From positions 1-64,000 of the forward strand of contig NZ_JABTYE010000013.1 of assembly GCF_013314895.1 (NCBI RefSeq): DNA of 64,000 bases, given 5' to 3'. Below the pieces are notes generated by a model. It saw only the letters and a program-made list of their open reading frames with translations. It did not search any database and was not told where the DNA came from. Source of the stretch: Cupriavidus gilardii (GTDB taxonomy: Bacteria; Pseudomonadota; Gammaproteobacteria; Burkholderiales; Burkholderiaceae). Positions within the stretch are counted from its first letter, which is position 1, and the number at the start of each line of letters is the position of its first letter. Positions 1-9,680 of this stretch are shown here, piece by piece. Both the position numbers and the translations under genes were made by a program.

Positions 1-179
1 GATTATGCAGAACCTTTCGCTTCTCGTCAACAGGTTTGTCAGCACTTTCTGCTGCGGCGCCAGCACCGTAGCGCCTTTGCCTCCCTGCCAACCCCGCCGC
101 CGTTCGGCTGCGAGGGGGCGAATATTAAGGGAGCGTGACAGCCAATGCAAGCGCTTTTTTGCCCGACCAAGGACGAGCC
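1..179. other. left-edge non-coding stretch
   Basis: No reading frame here looks like a real protein: the only ORF of note (from position 5) is compositionally random and has no ribosome site. It lies downstream of the minus-strand prpR stop. I see no convincing terminator hairpin or tRNA. Confidence 0.4.
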
Positions 180-2141
180 CTATGCTGCCTCTTTGAGCCG
201 CCGCCACAACGTGGTCGGACTGATGCCCAACAGATGGCACGCCGCTGCGCGGTCCCCACCGCATTCGTCCAGCACACGGCGGATATGTTCCGCCTGAGAT
301 GAACGCGCCACTCCCGCAAGCGAATGGCTGCCGGATCGCGCACTTACCGCCGCCGGCGACGCCGCGTCCATGCCTTCGCCGCCGAACAGCTCGGGCACCG
401 TCGCGCGCAACTCGCGCAGCAACGCTTCGTTGCTAAGCGCCCTGCCCGCCAGCAGCACCGCAATCCGCTCGACCACGTTCTCCAGTTCGCGGATATTTCC
501 CGGCCAGGTGTACGCGGTCAGGCGGGTTCGGGCCGCCTCCGGCAAGCTGTCCGGACGAGGCAGGCCGAGCCGCTGTTGCGCGCGCCGGTACAGCAGCTCG
601 GCCAGTTCAGGCAGGTCGGCCTTGCGCTCACGCAGCGGCGGCATGGCGATCCGCAGGATATTGAGCCGGTAATAGAGATCCTGGCGGAACGCTCCGTCGC
701 GCACGAGCGCGGCAAGATCCCGATGGGTGGCCGCGATCACGCGCACATTGACCGGCACCGCGTCCACGCCGCCGATCGGCAGCACCTGCTTTTCCTGCAG
801 CACGCGCAGCAGTCGGGTCTGCAGGGCCGGCGGCATATCGCCGACCTCGTCCAGGAACAGGGTGCCGTTATGCGCCGACTCGAACAGCCCCGCCTTGCCG
901 CCGCGCCGGGCGCCGGTGAATGCGCCCTCCTCGTAGCCGAACAGCTCGCTCTCCAGCAGCGCCTCCGGAAACGCCGCGCAATTGATCGCCACGAAGGGAA
1001 AGGCCCGGCGCGGACTGGCGTCGTGCATGCCCTGCGCCAGCACCTCCTTGCCGGTGCCACTCTCCCCGCTGATCAGCACGGTCGAATCGACGGCGGCATA
1101 GCGCCGCGCCAGTTCGCGCAACTGGCGCATGGCCGGCGACTCGCCTGCCAGATCGTCGAGCCGATAGCGAACGCCGGTAGTGCGCGCACTCGCGCGCCGG
1201 CGCAGATGGCGGTCGACCCGCTGAATCGCGTTGGCATCCTGGATCGTCAGCACCGCGCCCGCGGGGCCGCCTTCGCCCTGAATTGGAATCCGGTTGACCA
1301 CGACCATACGGTCGCCCAGCTTGTGGATCGCCTCGAGTTCCTTGGCGCCGGTCCGCATCACGCTGTCGAGCGACAGATCGGGAGCGAGGCCCTGCAGCTT
1401 GCGGCCCACCGCATCGGCAGCCGGCGTGCCCAGAAAGCGCTCCATTGCCGGATTGAACGACTGGATCCGCCCATCGGCATCGACCGCGACGACGCCTTCG
1501 TTCAGATGCGCCAGGATCGTGTTGACGTATTCGCGTCGGCTCGATTCGATGCGCCGCAGCCTTGCCGCCTCGATCGCGTCCTCGAGCGCGAGCTTCACCG
1601 ACTGCCCCGAGTACAGGAACACCCCGGTCAGCCCGAGCCGATCCGCGAGCTCGGTGACGAGCCCGGGCCCGACCACGACTTCGATGCCCTCCTGCCGCAG
1701 CGCCTTGACGCGCACCGTGGCGTCGTCCTCGGTCAGATACGTATACGACGGAATCGGCAGGCCGAACGCGCGCGCAAACTCGTCGACTTCGGGATAAGTG
1801 GCAGCATGGGTCACCAGCGCGACCCGCGGCGAGATACGCCGTGCCGTTGCCAGCGCGCTGAGCACATCGAATCCCGTCACCTTGACCAGCGTGACCGGCA
1901 CGTCCACATGCTGGCGCAGATAGGCGCCATTGGACCCGGCAGCCACCACCGCGTCGAGTCGCCCTTCCCTCACCTCCCGCATGATCGCGGTGGCGGCCGC
2001 CTCGTAGCCTTTGCCGACCAGCCGAAAGTCGGCCTGAGCGGCATACGAAGGAATCAGATCGGCAAAGGCACGAGACAGCCGGCTGATGCCGACCGCCCAG
2101 ATGCGGGGCCGGCCAGGAGGAATCGGGGTAGCGGGAGTCAT
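180..2141 (-). CDS. prpR: PrpR, sigma-54-dependent activator of propionate catabolism
   Basis: Activates the divergent prpBC-acnD-prpF genes with sigma-54 RNA polymerase; in the family 2-methylcitrate is the inducer. From the ATG at 2141 it is 653 residues, the usual size. An N-terminal PrpR sensor domain comes first, then a PAS-like segment (HLNEGVVAVDADGRIQSFNP), then an AAA+ domain with Walker A GESGTGKE and the sigma-54 contact loop GAFTGA, a Walker B-type segment (TLFLDEVGD), and a C-terminal Fis-type helix-turn-helix ending RRLKEAA. A TTG seven codons upstream (2162) is an alternative start; neither start has a clear Shine-Dalgarno. The matching palindromes and -24/-12 promoter in the adjacent gap strongly support the assignment. 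Confidence 0.95.
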   Translation of the reverse strand: MTPATPIPPGRPRIWAVGISRLSRAFADLIPSYAAQADFRLVGKGYEAAATAIMREVREGRLDAVVAAGSNGAYLRQHVDVPVTLVKVTGFDVLSALATARRISPRVALVTHAATYPEVDEFARAFGLPIPSYTYLTEDDATVRVKALRQEGIEVVVGPGLVTELADRLGLTGVFLYSGQSVKLALEDAIEAARLRRIESSRREYVNTILAHLNEGVVAVDADGRIQSFNPAMERFLGTPAADAVGRKLQGLAPDLSLDSVMRTGAKELEAIHKLGDRMVVVNRIPIQGEGGPAGAVLTIQDANAIQRVDRHLRRRASARTTGVRYRLDDLAGESPAMRQLRELARRYAAVDSTVLISGESGTGKEVLAQGMHDASPRRAFPFVAINCAAFPEALLESELFGYEEGAFTGARRGGKAGLFESAHNGTLFLDEVGDMPPALQTRLLRVLQEKQVLPIGGVDAVPVNVRVIAATHRDLAALVRDGAFRQDLYYRLNILRIAMPPLRERKADLPELAELLYRRAQQRLGLPRPDSLPEAARTRLTAYTWPGNIRELENVVERIAVLLAGRALSNEALLRELRATVPELFGGEGMDAASPAAVSARSGSHSLAGVARSSQAEHIRRVLDECGGDRAAACHLLGISPTTLWRRLKEAA

Positions 2142-2249
2142 CGATTCGAAAGAAAAAGGCAAATGCCGTCAGCCCGAGCGGATGCAGCGGCGGAAGCGGC
2201 CACAATAGGACCTTGACGACGGCGTCGCTGCATTCTGCGCCCAACGACC

Positions 2250-2292
2250 TTGCATTTCAATTCCTGGGGTTGCATTTCACAATTGAAATGCA
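2250..2292. promoter_or_regulatory. probable PrpR enhancer sites (three TGCATTTCA half-sites)
   Basis: TGCATTTCA occurs at 2251-2259 and 2271-2279, exactly 20 bp (two helical turns) apart. The second copy forms a perfect inverted repeat with TGAAATGCA at 2284-2292 (9-bp arms, 4-bp spacer). The sites lie about 100-140 bp upstream of the sigma-54 promoter of prpB, a normal enhancer distance, and next to prpR. Assignment to PrpR is inferred from position and symmetry. Confidence 0.75.
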
Positions 2293-2387
2293 CTAACAGT
2301 GACAAGTGCGCCACCTGATGCGGTCAAACTGCCGCCATCCCTTGTCAGCACGTGCCGAGCCGCACCCGCCCCGCGCTTTCCCGCCCC

Positions 2388-2403
2388 TGGCACGCCGCTT
2401 GCG
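2388..2403 (+). promoter_or_regulatory. sigma-54 (-24/-12) promoter of prpB operon
   Basis: TGGCACGCCGCTTGCG matches the sigma-54 consensus TGGCACG-N4-TTGCW except at the last base. The GG (2389-2390) and GC (2401-2402) are separated by exactly 10 bp as required. Transcription would begin near 2413-2415, about 42 bases before the prpB ATG. A sigma-54 activator (PrpR) is encoded next door. Confidence 0.88.
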
Positions 2404-2413
2404 CTCGTCCGAC

Positions 2414-2440
2414 ATTCCGCTGATTCCGCTCATTCCGCTC
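2414..2440 (+). repeat. 9-bp tandem repeat in prpB leader
   Basis: Three tandem copies of ATTCCGCTS lie between the predicted transcription start and the prpB start codon. They are probably untranslated. If translation began upstream at 2306 they would read as repeated IPL, but the family N-terminus begins at 2456. Confidence 0.7.
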
Positions 2441-2455
2441 ACCCAGGACGCCACC

Positions 2456-3364
2456 ATGACCCTGACCTCCCAAGACCTGGCCCGCTCGGCCGGCGCGCGT
2501 TTCCGCCAGGCCCTGGCCGACGAGCAGCCGCTGCAGATCGTCGGCACCATCAACGCGAACCACGCCCTGCTGGCCAAGCGCGCCGGCTACCGGGCGATCT
2601 ACCTGTCCGGCGGCGGCGTCGCGGCCGGGTCGCTGGGCCTGCCCGACCTCGGCATTTCGAACCTTGACGACGTGCTGACCGACATCCGCCGCATTACCGA
2701 TGTCTGCGACGTGCCGCTGCTGGTCGACGTGGACACCGGCTTCGGCGCCTCGGCCTTCAACGTGGCCCGCACGACCCGCTCGCTGATCAAGTTCGGCGCG
2801 GGCGCGATGCATATCGAGGACCAGGTCGGCGCGAAGCGCTGCGGCCACCGGCCGAACAAGGAGATCGTCACGCAGGACGAGATGGTCGACCGCATCAAGG
2901 CCGCGGTCGACGCCCGCACCGACGAGCATTTCGTGATCATCGCGCGTACCGACGCGCTGGCGGTCGAAGGCCTGGACAAGGCAATCGAGCGCGCGGTGGC
3001 CTGCGTCGAGGCCGGCGCCGACGCGATCTTCCCGGAGGCAATGACCGACCTGTCGATGTACCGCAAGTTCGTCGACGCGGTGAAGGTGCCCGTGCTCGCC
3101 AACATCACCGAGTTCGGCGCCACGCCGCTGTTCACGCGCGACGAGCTGGCCGGTGCCGGCGTCGCGATGATCCTCTACCCGCTGTCGGCGTTCCGCGCGA
3201 TGAACAAGGCCGCCGAGAACGTCTACGCGGCGATCCGCCGCGACGGCACCCAGCAGAACGTGCTGGACACCATGCAGACGCGCGCCGAGCTCTACGAGAG
3301 CATCGGCTACCATGCATACGAACAGAAGCTGGATGCGCTGTTCGCGCAAGCCAAGGCCAAGTAA
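2456..3364 (+). CDS. prpB: 2-methylisocitrate lyase
   Basis: Last step of the methylcitrate cycle: cleaves 2-methylisocitrate to pyruvate and succinate in the cytoplasm. The product is 302 residues from the ATG at 2456, typical for PrpB, with AGGA seven bases upstream; the frame is open 150 bases further upstream but that part is repeat and leader. The isocitrate lyase/PEP mutase barrel is clear: the substrate loop KRCGHRPNK carries the catalytic Cys, and DVDTGFG carries metal-site acidic residues. First gene of the operon behind the sigma-54 promoter; prpC follows after 28 bases. Confidence 0.97.
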   Translation: MTLTSQDLARSAGARFRQALADEQPLQIVGTINANHALLAKRAGYRAIYLSGGGVAAGSLGLPDLGISNLDDVLTDIRRITDVCDVPLLVDVDTGFGASAFNVARTTRSLIKFGAGAMHIEDQVGAKRCGHRPNKEIVTQDEMVDRIKAAVDARTDEHFVIIARTDALAVEGLDKAIERAVACVEAGADAIFPEAMTDLSMYRKFVDAVKVPVLANITEFGATPLFTRDELAGAGVAMILYPLSAFRAMNKAAENVYAAIRRDGTQQNVLDTMQTRAELYESIGYHAYEQKLDALFAQAKAK

Positions 3365-3392
3365 CCAGAACAGAGCGAAGCAAGGAGACGAC

Positions 3393-4553
3393 ATGTCCGA
3401 AGCCACTCCGGCGCAAGCCACCCCGAAGCCCAAGAAATCCGTCGCGCTGTCCGGCGTCGTCGCCGGCAACACGGCACTGTGCACGGTCGGCCGCAGCGGC
3501 AACGATCTGCACTATCGGGGCTACGACATCCTCGACGTCGCAGAAACGTGCGAATTCGAAGAGATCGCCTATCTGCTGGTGCACGGCAAGCTGCCGACCC
3601 AGGCCGAACTGAACGGCTACAAGACCAAGCTGCGCGCGCTGCGCGGCCTGCCCGCCAACGTCAAGGCCGCGCTCGAATGGGTGCCCGCCTCGGCTCACCC
3701 GATGGACGTGATGCGCACCGGCGTGTCGGTGCTCGGCACGGTGCTGCCCGAGAAGGAAGACCACAATCTGCCGGGCGCGCGCGATATCGCCGACCGCCTG
3801 ATGGCCTCGCTCGGTTCGATGCTGCTGTACTGGTATCACTACAGCCATAACGGCCGGCGCATCGAGGTCGAGACCGACGACGACTCGATCGGCGGCCACT
3901 TCCTGCATCTGCTGCACGGCCGCAAGCCCAGCGAGCTGTGGGAGCGCGCGATGCACACCTCGCTGATCCTGTACGCGGAGCACGAATTCAACGCGTCGAC
4001 CTTCACCGGCCGCGTGATCGCCGGCACCGGTTCCGACATCTACTCCGCGATCTGCGGCGCGATCGGCGCGCTGCGCGGACCGAAGCACGGCGGCGCCAAC
4101 GAGGTCGCGTTCGAGATCCAGAAGCGCTACGACACGCCTGACGAGGCCCAGGCCGACATCACGCGCCGCGTCGAGAACAAGGAAGTCGTGATCGGCTTCG
4201 GCCATCCGGTCTACACCACCGGCGATCCGCGCAATCAGGTGATCAAGGAAGTCGCGCGCCGCCTGTCCAAGGACGCCGGCTCGATGAAGATGTTCGACAT
4301 CGCCGAGCGGCTGGAAACCACGATGTGGGACATCAAGAAGATGTTCCCCAACCTCGACTGGTTCAGCGCAGTCAGCTACCACATGATGGGCGTGCCGACC
4401 GCGATGTTCACGCCGCTGTTCGTGATCGCGCGGACCTCGGGCTGGGCCGCGCACATCATCGAGCAACGCGTCGACAACAAGATCATCCGCCCGAGCGCCA
4501 ACTACATCGGCCCGGACAATCTGAAGTTCGTGCCGATCGAAAAACGCCGCTGA
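3393..4553 (+). CDS. prpC: 2-methylcitrate synthase
   Basis: Condenses propionyl-CoA with oxaloacetate to 2-methylcitrate, the entry reaction of the cycle. The product is 386 residues, as expected for PrpC and shorter than GltA-type citrate synthases. The ATG at 3393 follows AAGGAG at 3382-3387, which settles the start over the upstream in-frame ATG at 3312. Citrate-synthase motifs are visible: GPKHGGANE (acetyl-CoA site region with a catalytic His) and [13 protein letters not shown] (oxaloacetate-binding His). A 5-6 residue run of Lys/Pro near the N-terminus is normal for the beta-proteobacterial form. Confidence 0.97.
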   Translation: MSEATPAQATPKPKKSVALSGVVAGNTALCTVGRSGNDLHYRGYDILDVAETCEFEEIAYLLVHGKLPTQAELNGYKTKLRALRGLPANVKAALEWVPASAHPMDVMRTGVSVLGTVLPEKEDHNLPGARDIADRLMASLGSMLLYWYHYSHNGRRIEVETDDDSIGGHFLHLLHGRKPSELWERAMHTSLILYAEHEFNASTFTGRVIAGTGSDIYSAICGAIGALRGPKHGGANEVAFEIQKRYDTPDEAQADITRRVENKEVVIGFGHPVYTTGDPRNQVIKEVARRLSKDAGSMKMFDIAERLETTMWDIKKMFPNLDWFSAVSYHMMGVPTAMFTPLFVIARTSGWAAHIIEQRVDNKIIRPSANYIGPDNLKFVPIEKRR

Positions 4554-4669
4554 TGCCTTGGCGGCTGACAGCAGCAGACGGAAGCGGCCGCCACACGCAC
4601 CGCTTCCGTCCCCGAAGTCCCCACGACATCCCCCGGCGCGCCGAGCACCACCCGTATTGACCCCACCCC

Positions 4670-7291
4670 ATGAACACTGCCTACCGCAAACCGCTGCCCG
4701 GCACGGGCCTGGACTATTTCGACGCACGCGCCGCGGTCGATGCGATCCAGCCCGGCGCCTATGAGAAGCTGCCCTATACCTCGCGCGTGCTGGCCGAAAA
4801 CCTGGTACGCCGCTGCGAACCGTCGCTGCTGGCCGCCGCGCTGACGCAGTTGATCGAACGCAAGCGCGAACTGGACTTCCCCTGGTTCCCCGCGCGCGTG
4901 GTTTGCCACGACATCCTTGGCCAGACCGCGCTGGTGGATCTGGCCGGCCTGCGCGATGCGATCGCCGACCAGGGCGGCGATCCGGCCCAGGTCAATCCGG
5001 TGGTGCCGGTCCAGCTGATCGTCGATCATTCGCTGGCGGTCGAGCACGGCGGTTTCGACAAGGATGCCTTCGCCAAGAACCGCGCGATCGAGGAGCGCCG
5101 CAACGAGGACCGCTTCCACTTCATCGAGTGGACAAAGAAAGCGTTCAAGAACGTCGACGTGATTCCGCCGGGCAACGGCATCATGCATCAGATCAATCTG
5201 GAGCGGATGTCGCCGGTCATCCATGCGGTCGAGGGCGTGGCCTATCCCGACACGCTGGTCGGCACGGACAGCCACACGCCGCATGTCGACGCGCTGGGCG
5301 TGATCGCCATCGGCGTCGGCGGCCTCGAGGCCGAGAACGTGATGCTGGGCCGCGCCTCGTGGATGCGGCTGCCGGACATCGTCGGCGTCGAGTTGCGCGG
5401 CAAGCCGCAGCCGGGCATCACCGCGACCGATATCGTGCTCGCGCTGACCGAATTCCTGCGCAGCCAGCGCGTGGTCGGCGCCTATCTCGAATTCCGCGGC
5501 GAAGGCGCGGCCAGCCTGACGCTGGGCGATCGCGCGACGATTTCGAACATGGCGCCCGAGTACGGCGCCACCGCGGCGATGTTCTTCATCGACGGCCAGA
5601 CCATCGACTATCTGCGCCTGACCGGCCGCAGCGACGAGCAGGTGCGCCTGGTCGAGACCTACGCCAAGACCGCCGGCCTGTGGGCCGACACGCTAAAGCA
5701 CGCCGAATACGAGCGCACGCTCGAGTTCGACCTGTCGACCGTGGTGCGCAACATGGCCGGCCCGTCGAACCCGCACAAGCGCCTGCCGACCACCGCGCTG
5801 GCCGAACGCGGCATCGCCGGCCAATGGCAGGAGGTGCCCGGGCAGATGCCGGATGGCGCCGTGATCATCGCCGCCATCACCAGCTGCACCAACACCAGCA
5901 ATCCGCGCAACGTGATCGCCGCCGGCCTGCTGGCGCGCAATGCCAATGCGCGCGGCCTGACGCGCAAGCCCTGGGTCAAATCCTCGCTGGCGCCGGGCTC
6001 CAAGGTCGTGCAGCTGTATCTGGAGGAAGCCGGTCTGCTGCCCGAGCTCGAGCAGCTGGGCTTCGGCATCGTCGCGTTCGCCTGTACCACCTGCAACGGC
6101 ATGTCGGGCGCGCTCGATCCGGCGATCCAGCAGGAGATCGTCGAACGGGATCTGTATGCGACCGCCGTGCTGTCGGGCAACCGCAATTTCGACGGCCGCA
6201 TCCATCCCTATGCGAAGCAGGCCTTCCTGGCCTCGCCGCCGCTGGTGGTGGCGTATGCGATCGCCGGCACCATCCGCTTCGATATCGAGCGCGACGTGCT
6301 GGGGCACGACCGCAACGGCCAGCCGGTGACGCTGAAGGACATCTGGCCGAGCGACGAAGAGATCGACGCGATCGTCGCGCAAAGCGTCAAGCCGGAGCAG
6401 TTCCGCAAGGTCTACGAGCCGATGTTCGCGGTGCAGGCGGCCAACGCCGAGACGATCAGCCCGCTGTACGACTGGCGGCCGCAGAGCACCTATATCCGCC
6501 GACCGCCGTACTGGGAAGGCGCGCTGGCCGGCGAGCGCACGCTCAAGGGCCTGCGTCCGCTGGCGGTGCTCGGCGACAACATCACCACCGACCACCTGTC
6601 GCCGTCGAACGCGATCCTGCCCGACAGCGCCGCCGGCGAATACCTGGCGAAGATGGGCCTGCCAGAGGAAGACTTCAACTCGTACGCGACCCACCGCGGC
6701 GACCACCTGACCGCGCAGCGCGCGACCTTCGCCAACCCGACCCTGGTCAATGAAATGGCGGTGGTCGACGGCAAGGTCAGGAAGGGTTCGCTGGCCCGCA
6801 TCGAGCCGGACGGCAAGGTCGTGCGCATGTGGGAAGCGATCGAAACCTATATGGAGCGCAAGCAGCCGCTGATCATCATCGCCGGCGCGGACTATGGCCA
6901 GGGCTCGTCGCGCGACTGGGCGGCCAAGGGCGTTCGGCTGGCCGGCGTGGAAGCGATCGTTGCCGAAGGCTTCGAGCGGATCCACCGCACCAACCTGATC
7001 GGCATGGGGGTGCTGCCGCTGGAGTTCAAGCCGGGCACCAATCGCCTGACGCTGCAGATCGACGGCACCGAGACCTTTGACGTGATCGGGGAGCGCCAGC
7101 CGCGCGCGGACCTGACGCTGGTGATCCACCGCAAGAACGGCGAGCGGGTCGAAACGCCGGTGACCTGCCGCCTCGATACCGCCGAGGAAGTATCGATCTA
7201 CGAGGCCGGCGGCGTGCTGCAGCGCTTCGCGCAGGACTTCCTCGATTCGACCAAGGCGGCGCGGGCGGCGTCGGCCGCATCGGCTGCATGA
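4670..7291 (+). CDS. acnD: 2-methylcitrate dehydratase, Fe/S-dependent (AcnD)
   Basis: Aconitase-like [4Fe-4S] enzyme that dehydrates 2-methylcitrate to a 2-methylaconitate isomer; works with PrpF and replaces PrpD in this cluster type. The product is 873 residues, a full aconitase-A length. Cluster ligands are in SCTNTSN (about residue 405) and CTTCNGMSG (about 473-480); the swivel domain has GADYGQGSSRDWAAKG, the conserved active-site serine region. The gap from prpC is 116 bases and no good Shine-Dalgarno precedes the ATG. Its stop overlaps an upstream ATG of the prpF frame. The C-terminus ends in an Ala-rich tail. Confidence 0.95.
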   Translation: MNTAYRKPLPGTGLDYFDARAAVDAIQPGAYEKLPYTSRVLAENLVRRCEPSLLAAALTQLIERKRELDFPWFPARVVCHDILGQTALVDLAGLRDAIADQGGDPAQVNPVVPVQLIVDHSLAVEHGGFDKDAFAKNRAIEERRNEDRFHFIEWTKKAFKNVDVIPPGNGIMHQINLERMSPVIHAVEGVAYPDTLVGTDSHTPHVDALGVIAIGVGGLEAENVMLGRASWMRLPDIVGVELRGKPQPGITATDIVLALTEFLRSQRVVGAYLEFRGEGAASLTLGDRATISNMAPEYGATAAMFFIDGQTIDYLRLTGRSDEQVRLVETYAKTAGLWADTLKHAEYERTLEFDLSTVVRNMAGPSNPHKRLPTTALAERGIAGQWQEVPGQMPDGAVIIAAITSCTNTSNPRNVIAAGLLARNANARGLTRKPWVKSSLAPGSKVVQLYLEEAGLLPELEQLGFGIVAFACTTCNGMSGALDPAIQQEIVERDLYATAVLSGNRNFDGRIHPYAKQAFLASPPLVVAYAIAGTIRFDIERDVLGHDRNGQPVTLKDIWPSDEEIDAIVAQSVKPEQFRKVYEPMFAVQAANAETISPLYDWRPQSTYIRRPPYWEGALAGERTLKGLRPLAVLGDNITTDHLSPSNAILPDSAAGEYLAKMGLPEEDFNSYATHRGDHLTAQRATFANPTLVNEMAVVDGKVRKGSLARIEPDGKVVRMWEAIETYMERKQPLIIIAGADYGQGSSRDWAAKGVRLAGVEAIVAEGFERIHRTNLIGMGVLPLEFKPGTNRLTLQIDGTETFDVIGERQPRADLTLVIHRKNGERVETPVTCRLDTAEEVSIYEAGGVLQRFAQDFLDSTKAARAASAASAA

Positions 7292-7332
7292 ACGCGGCGC
7301 GGCGCCCCACCCTGAATCAGCACGAGGCATCC

Positions 7333-8532
7333 ATGCTTTCCCTTCCCCAGATCCGCATTCCCGCCACCTATATGCGCGGCGGCACCAGCAAGGGCGTGTT
7401 CTTCCGCCTGCAGGACCTGCCCGAGGCAGCGCAGTCGCCCGGCCCCGCCCGCGATGCGCTGCTGATGCGCGTGATCGGCAGTCCCGACCCGTACGGCAAG
7501 CAGATCGACGGCATGGGCGCGGCGACGTCGAGCACCAGCAAGACGGTGATCGTGTCGCGCAGCAGCCGGCCCGACCACGACGTCGACTATCTGTTCGGCC
7601 AGGTTGCGATCGACCAGCCCTTCGTCGACTGGAGCGGCAACTGCGGCAACCTCTCCGCCGCGGTGGGCCCGTTCGCGATCGCCGCCGGGCTGATCGACCC
7701 GGCGCGCATCCCGCGCGAGGGCGTCGCCACCGTGCGCATCTGGCAGGCCAATATCGGCAAGACCATCGTCTCGCATGTGCCGATCGTCGACGGCATGGTC
7801 AAGGAAACCGGCGACTTCGAGCTGGACGGCGTGACCTTCCCCGCCGCCGAGATCATGCTCGAATTCATGGACCCGGCCGCCGAGGAAGAAGGCGGCGGCG
7901 GGGCGATGTTCCCGACCGGCAACCTGGTCGACGACCTCGAGGTACCGGGCGTTGGCACGCTGAAGGCGACGATGATCAATGCCGGCATCCCGACCATCTT
8001 CGTCAACGCCGACGCGATCGGCTACACCGGGACCGAGCTGCAGGAGGCGATCAACGGCGACCCCAGGGCGCTGGCGATGTTCGAGACCATCCGCGCCTAC
8101 GGTGCCGTGCGGATGGGGCTGATCCAGAACGTCGACGAGGCCGCGCGGCGACAGCACACGCCCAAGGTCGCCTTCGTCGCCCCGCCGGCGAGCTATACCG
8201 CTTCGAGCGGCAAGCCGGTGCGCGCCGAGGACATCGATCTGCTGGTGCGTGCGCTGTCGATGGGCAAGCTGCACCACGCGATGATGGGCACGGCCGCGGT
8301 GGCGATCGGCACCGCAGCCGCCATTCCCGGCACGCTGGTCAATCTGGCGGCCGGCGGCGGCAAGCGCCAGGCGGTACGCTTCGGCCATCCGTCGGGCACG
8401 CTGCGCGTCGGCGCCGAAGCCGCCCAGGTCGATGGCGAATGGGTGGTCAGGAAGGCCATCATGAGCCGCAGCGCACGGGTGCTGATGGAAGGCTGGGTGC
8501 GCGTGCCGGGCGACTGGAACCCGGTCGCTTGA
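7333..8532 (+). CDS. prpF: 2-methylaconitate cis-trans isomerase PrpF
   Basis: Isomerises the AcnD product so that an aconitase can hydrate it to 2-methylisocitrate. The PrpF family N-terminus IPATYMRGGTSKGVFFR is present, and the protein is 399 residues from the ATG at 7333, which has GAGG a few bases upstream. An in-frame ATG at 7288 overlaps the acnD stop (ATGA) and would add 15 residues unlike the family; it may still serve translational coupling. The fold is that of diaminopimelate epimerase. Last gene of the prp operon. Confidence 0.95.
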   Translation: MLSLPQIRIPATYMRGGTSKGVFFRLQDLPEAAQSPGPARDALLMRVIGSPDPYGKQIDGMGAATSSTSKTVIVSRSSRPDHDVDYLFGQVAIDQPFVDWSGNCGNLSAAVGPFAIAAGLIDPARIPREGVATVRIWQANIGKTIVSHVPIVDGMVKETGDFELDGVTFPAAEIMLEFMDPAAEEEGGGGAMFPTGNLVDDLEVPGVGTLKATMINAGIPTIFVNADAIGYTGTELQEAINGDPRALAMFETIRAYGAVRMGLIQNVDEAARRQHTPKVAFVAPPASYTASSGKPVRAEDIDLLVRALSMGKLHHAMMGTAAVAIGTAAAIPGTLVNLAAGGGKRQAVRFGHPSGTLRVGAEAAQVDGEWVVRKAIMSRSARVLMEGWVRVPGDWNPVA

Positions 8533-8545
8533 AGGCAGCCTGGCT

Positions 8546-8564
8546 GGGGCCGCGTAGCGGCTCC
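8546..8564 (+). terminator. hairpin after prpF, weak terminator
   Basis: An 8-bp GC-rich stem (GGGGCCGC / GCGGCTCC, one G-U) with a 3-base loop lies 14 bases after the prpF stop. It lacks a U-run, so it is at best a weak or Rho-assisted end of the prp operon. Confidence 0.35.
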
Positions 8565-8660
8565 AGCATTGGCGGTGTGGGTCGATTAGTTGGCGGTTAA
8601 TTGCGTTTCATCGGCATGGAGCAAACCGAAAGGTTAACTGAAAGGCAAACCCGCCAGTGT

Positions 8661-8711
8661 GCCCTTTGAACCGCGGGGCCCTTTGAACCGCCGGGCCCTT
8701 TGATCCGCAGC
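8661..8711 (+). repeat. 17-bp tandem repeat, three copies
   Basis: GCCCTTTGAACCGCSGG is repeated at 8661, 8678 and 8695 (third copy diverged). It lies between the convergent ends of prpF and the thioesterase gene and is non-coding. Confidence 0.8.
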
Positions 8712-8729
8712 CCGTTCAACTGCCCTTCT

Positions 8730-9200
8730 TCAACCGAACAGCACGCTGTTCATCAGCGCCTTGGCCACCACGGTGCCCGCCTCGGGCTGCTCCGCATAGA
8801 CCGTGATCTCGGTGGCGATCTGCCGCTGGCCTCGGCGCACCACCGTCGCGACCGCCCGCAGCGAGGCCGCCTCGGCCGGGGCCACGTACTGGATCGACAG
8901 CGCGCTGGTCGCCCCGCCCCGCACCTTGTCCGGGTCCGCGCCCGACGCCGCGGCCGCCGCGCCCGCGATATCGATCAGCGTGGCAATCACGCCGCCATGC
9001 ACCGTTTGGCCGACCGTGACATTGGCCTGGCTGAACGGCAGTACCAGTTCGACATGCTCGGGCGCCAGCACGTCTAGTGCGACGCCAAGCGTGCGGGCCA
9101 CCGGCGAGCCGATCAGGATTTCCTCGACCATGGCCCGGATGCGGGGCGCCACCTCGGTGTGGCGGTCGGCGGTCGAGAGCGTGGTCAGCGAAGACATCAT
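8730..9200 (-). CDS. PaaI-like hotdog thioesterase
   Basis: Predicted acyl-CoA thioesterase of the hotdog fold (4HBT/PaaI type). The core motif TVHGGVIATLIDIAGAAAA contains the family's HGG and the central hotdog helix; total length from ATG 9200 is 156 residues. AGGAG sits five bases before that ATG (a second ATG follows at 9197), so the longer frame start at 9245 is not needed. It is monocistronic and convergent with prpF. Substrate cannot be told from sequence; aromatic or medium-chain acyl-CoA is typical of relatives. Confidence 0.8.
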   Translation of the reverse strand: MMSSLTTLSTADRHTEVAPRIRAMVEEILIGSPVARTLGVALDVLAPEHVELVLPFSQANVTVGQTVHGGVIATLIDIAGAAAAASGADPDKVRGGATSALSIQYVAPAEAASLRAVATVVRRGQRQIATEITVYAEQPEAGTVVAKALMNSVLFG

Positions 9201-9357
9201 GCGGGCTCCTGCAGAAGGATCGTTGGTATGTCGCGATGGGTCCATGATGGCAGCCGGCGGTGCCGCGGCTCAATTACCCGGCAGGTAATCCGCTCAAGCG
9301 GCTGCGGCTGCGGCTGCGGCACCGGCACCGGCTCCGGCACCGGCCCACCCCGCCGCT

Positions 9358-9363
9358 TATAAT
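9358..9363 (+). promoter_or_regulatory. -10 element (TATAAT) before the DUF1289 gene
   Basis: A perfect TATAAT ends 26 bases before the ATG at 9390. No good -35 is seen; the upstream 60 bases are a low-complexity (CTGCGG / CACCGG) stretch. Confidence 0.5.
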
Positions 9364-9389
9364 GGCCGCCTTTGCCTCGCCCAGCCGCC

Positions 9390-9650
9390 ATGCCGCAAAC
9401 CCGCCCCGATTCCGCGCCAGACCCGCTTGCCCTGCCCGAACCCGCCGAGGCCGCCGACGACAGCCTGTTCGACGGCCCCGACAGCCCCTGCATCGGCATC
9501 TGCTCGACGCTGTTCGACGAGGTGTGCCAGGGCTGCGGCCGCACCGCCTTCGAGGTCAGCAACTGGGTCTTCATGAGCGACGCGGAAAAGCAGGCGGTGT
9601 GGGAGCGCATCACCCGCGAAGGCACCGCGCGCCGTTTCCAGCGCGGCTAG
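9390..9650 (+). CDS. DUF1289 family small Cys-rich protein
   Basis: An 86-residue protein with the DUF1289 signature SPCIGICSTLFDEVCQGCGRT: four cysteines (two CxxxC/CxxC pairs) that look like a zinc or Fe-S knuckle, followed by a W-x-F-M-S-D-xEK segment typical of the family. Function is not established. The ATG at 9390 is preferred over the in-frame TTG at 9372, which lies almost on the predicted transcription start. It stands alone, divergent from the thioesterase gene. Confidence 0.85.
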   Translation: MPQTRPDSAPDPLALPEPAEAADDSLFDGPDSPCIGICSTLFDEVCQGCGRTAFEVSNWVFMSDAEKQAVWERITREGTARRFQRG

Positions 9651-9680
9651 TCCATCCCGTCCCACGCCGGTTCCGAACCC

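Noticed and set aside
5..196. 63-codon frame at left edge
   Set aside because: No start signal, random composition, overlaps the prpR end.
324..2216. Long plus-strand frame (630 codons) opposite prpR
   Set aside because: Arg/Gln/His-rich mirror of prpR caused by high GC in codon position three; no domain, no ribosome site.
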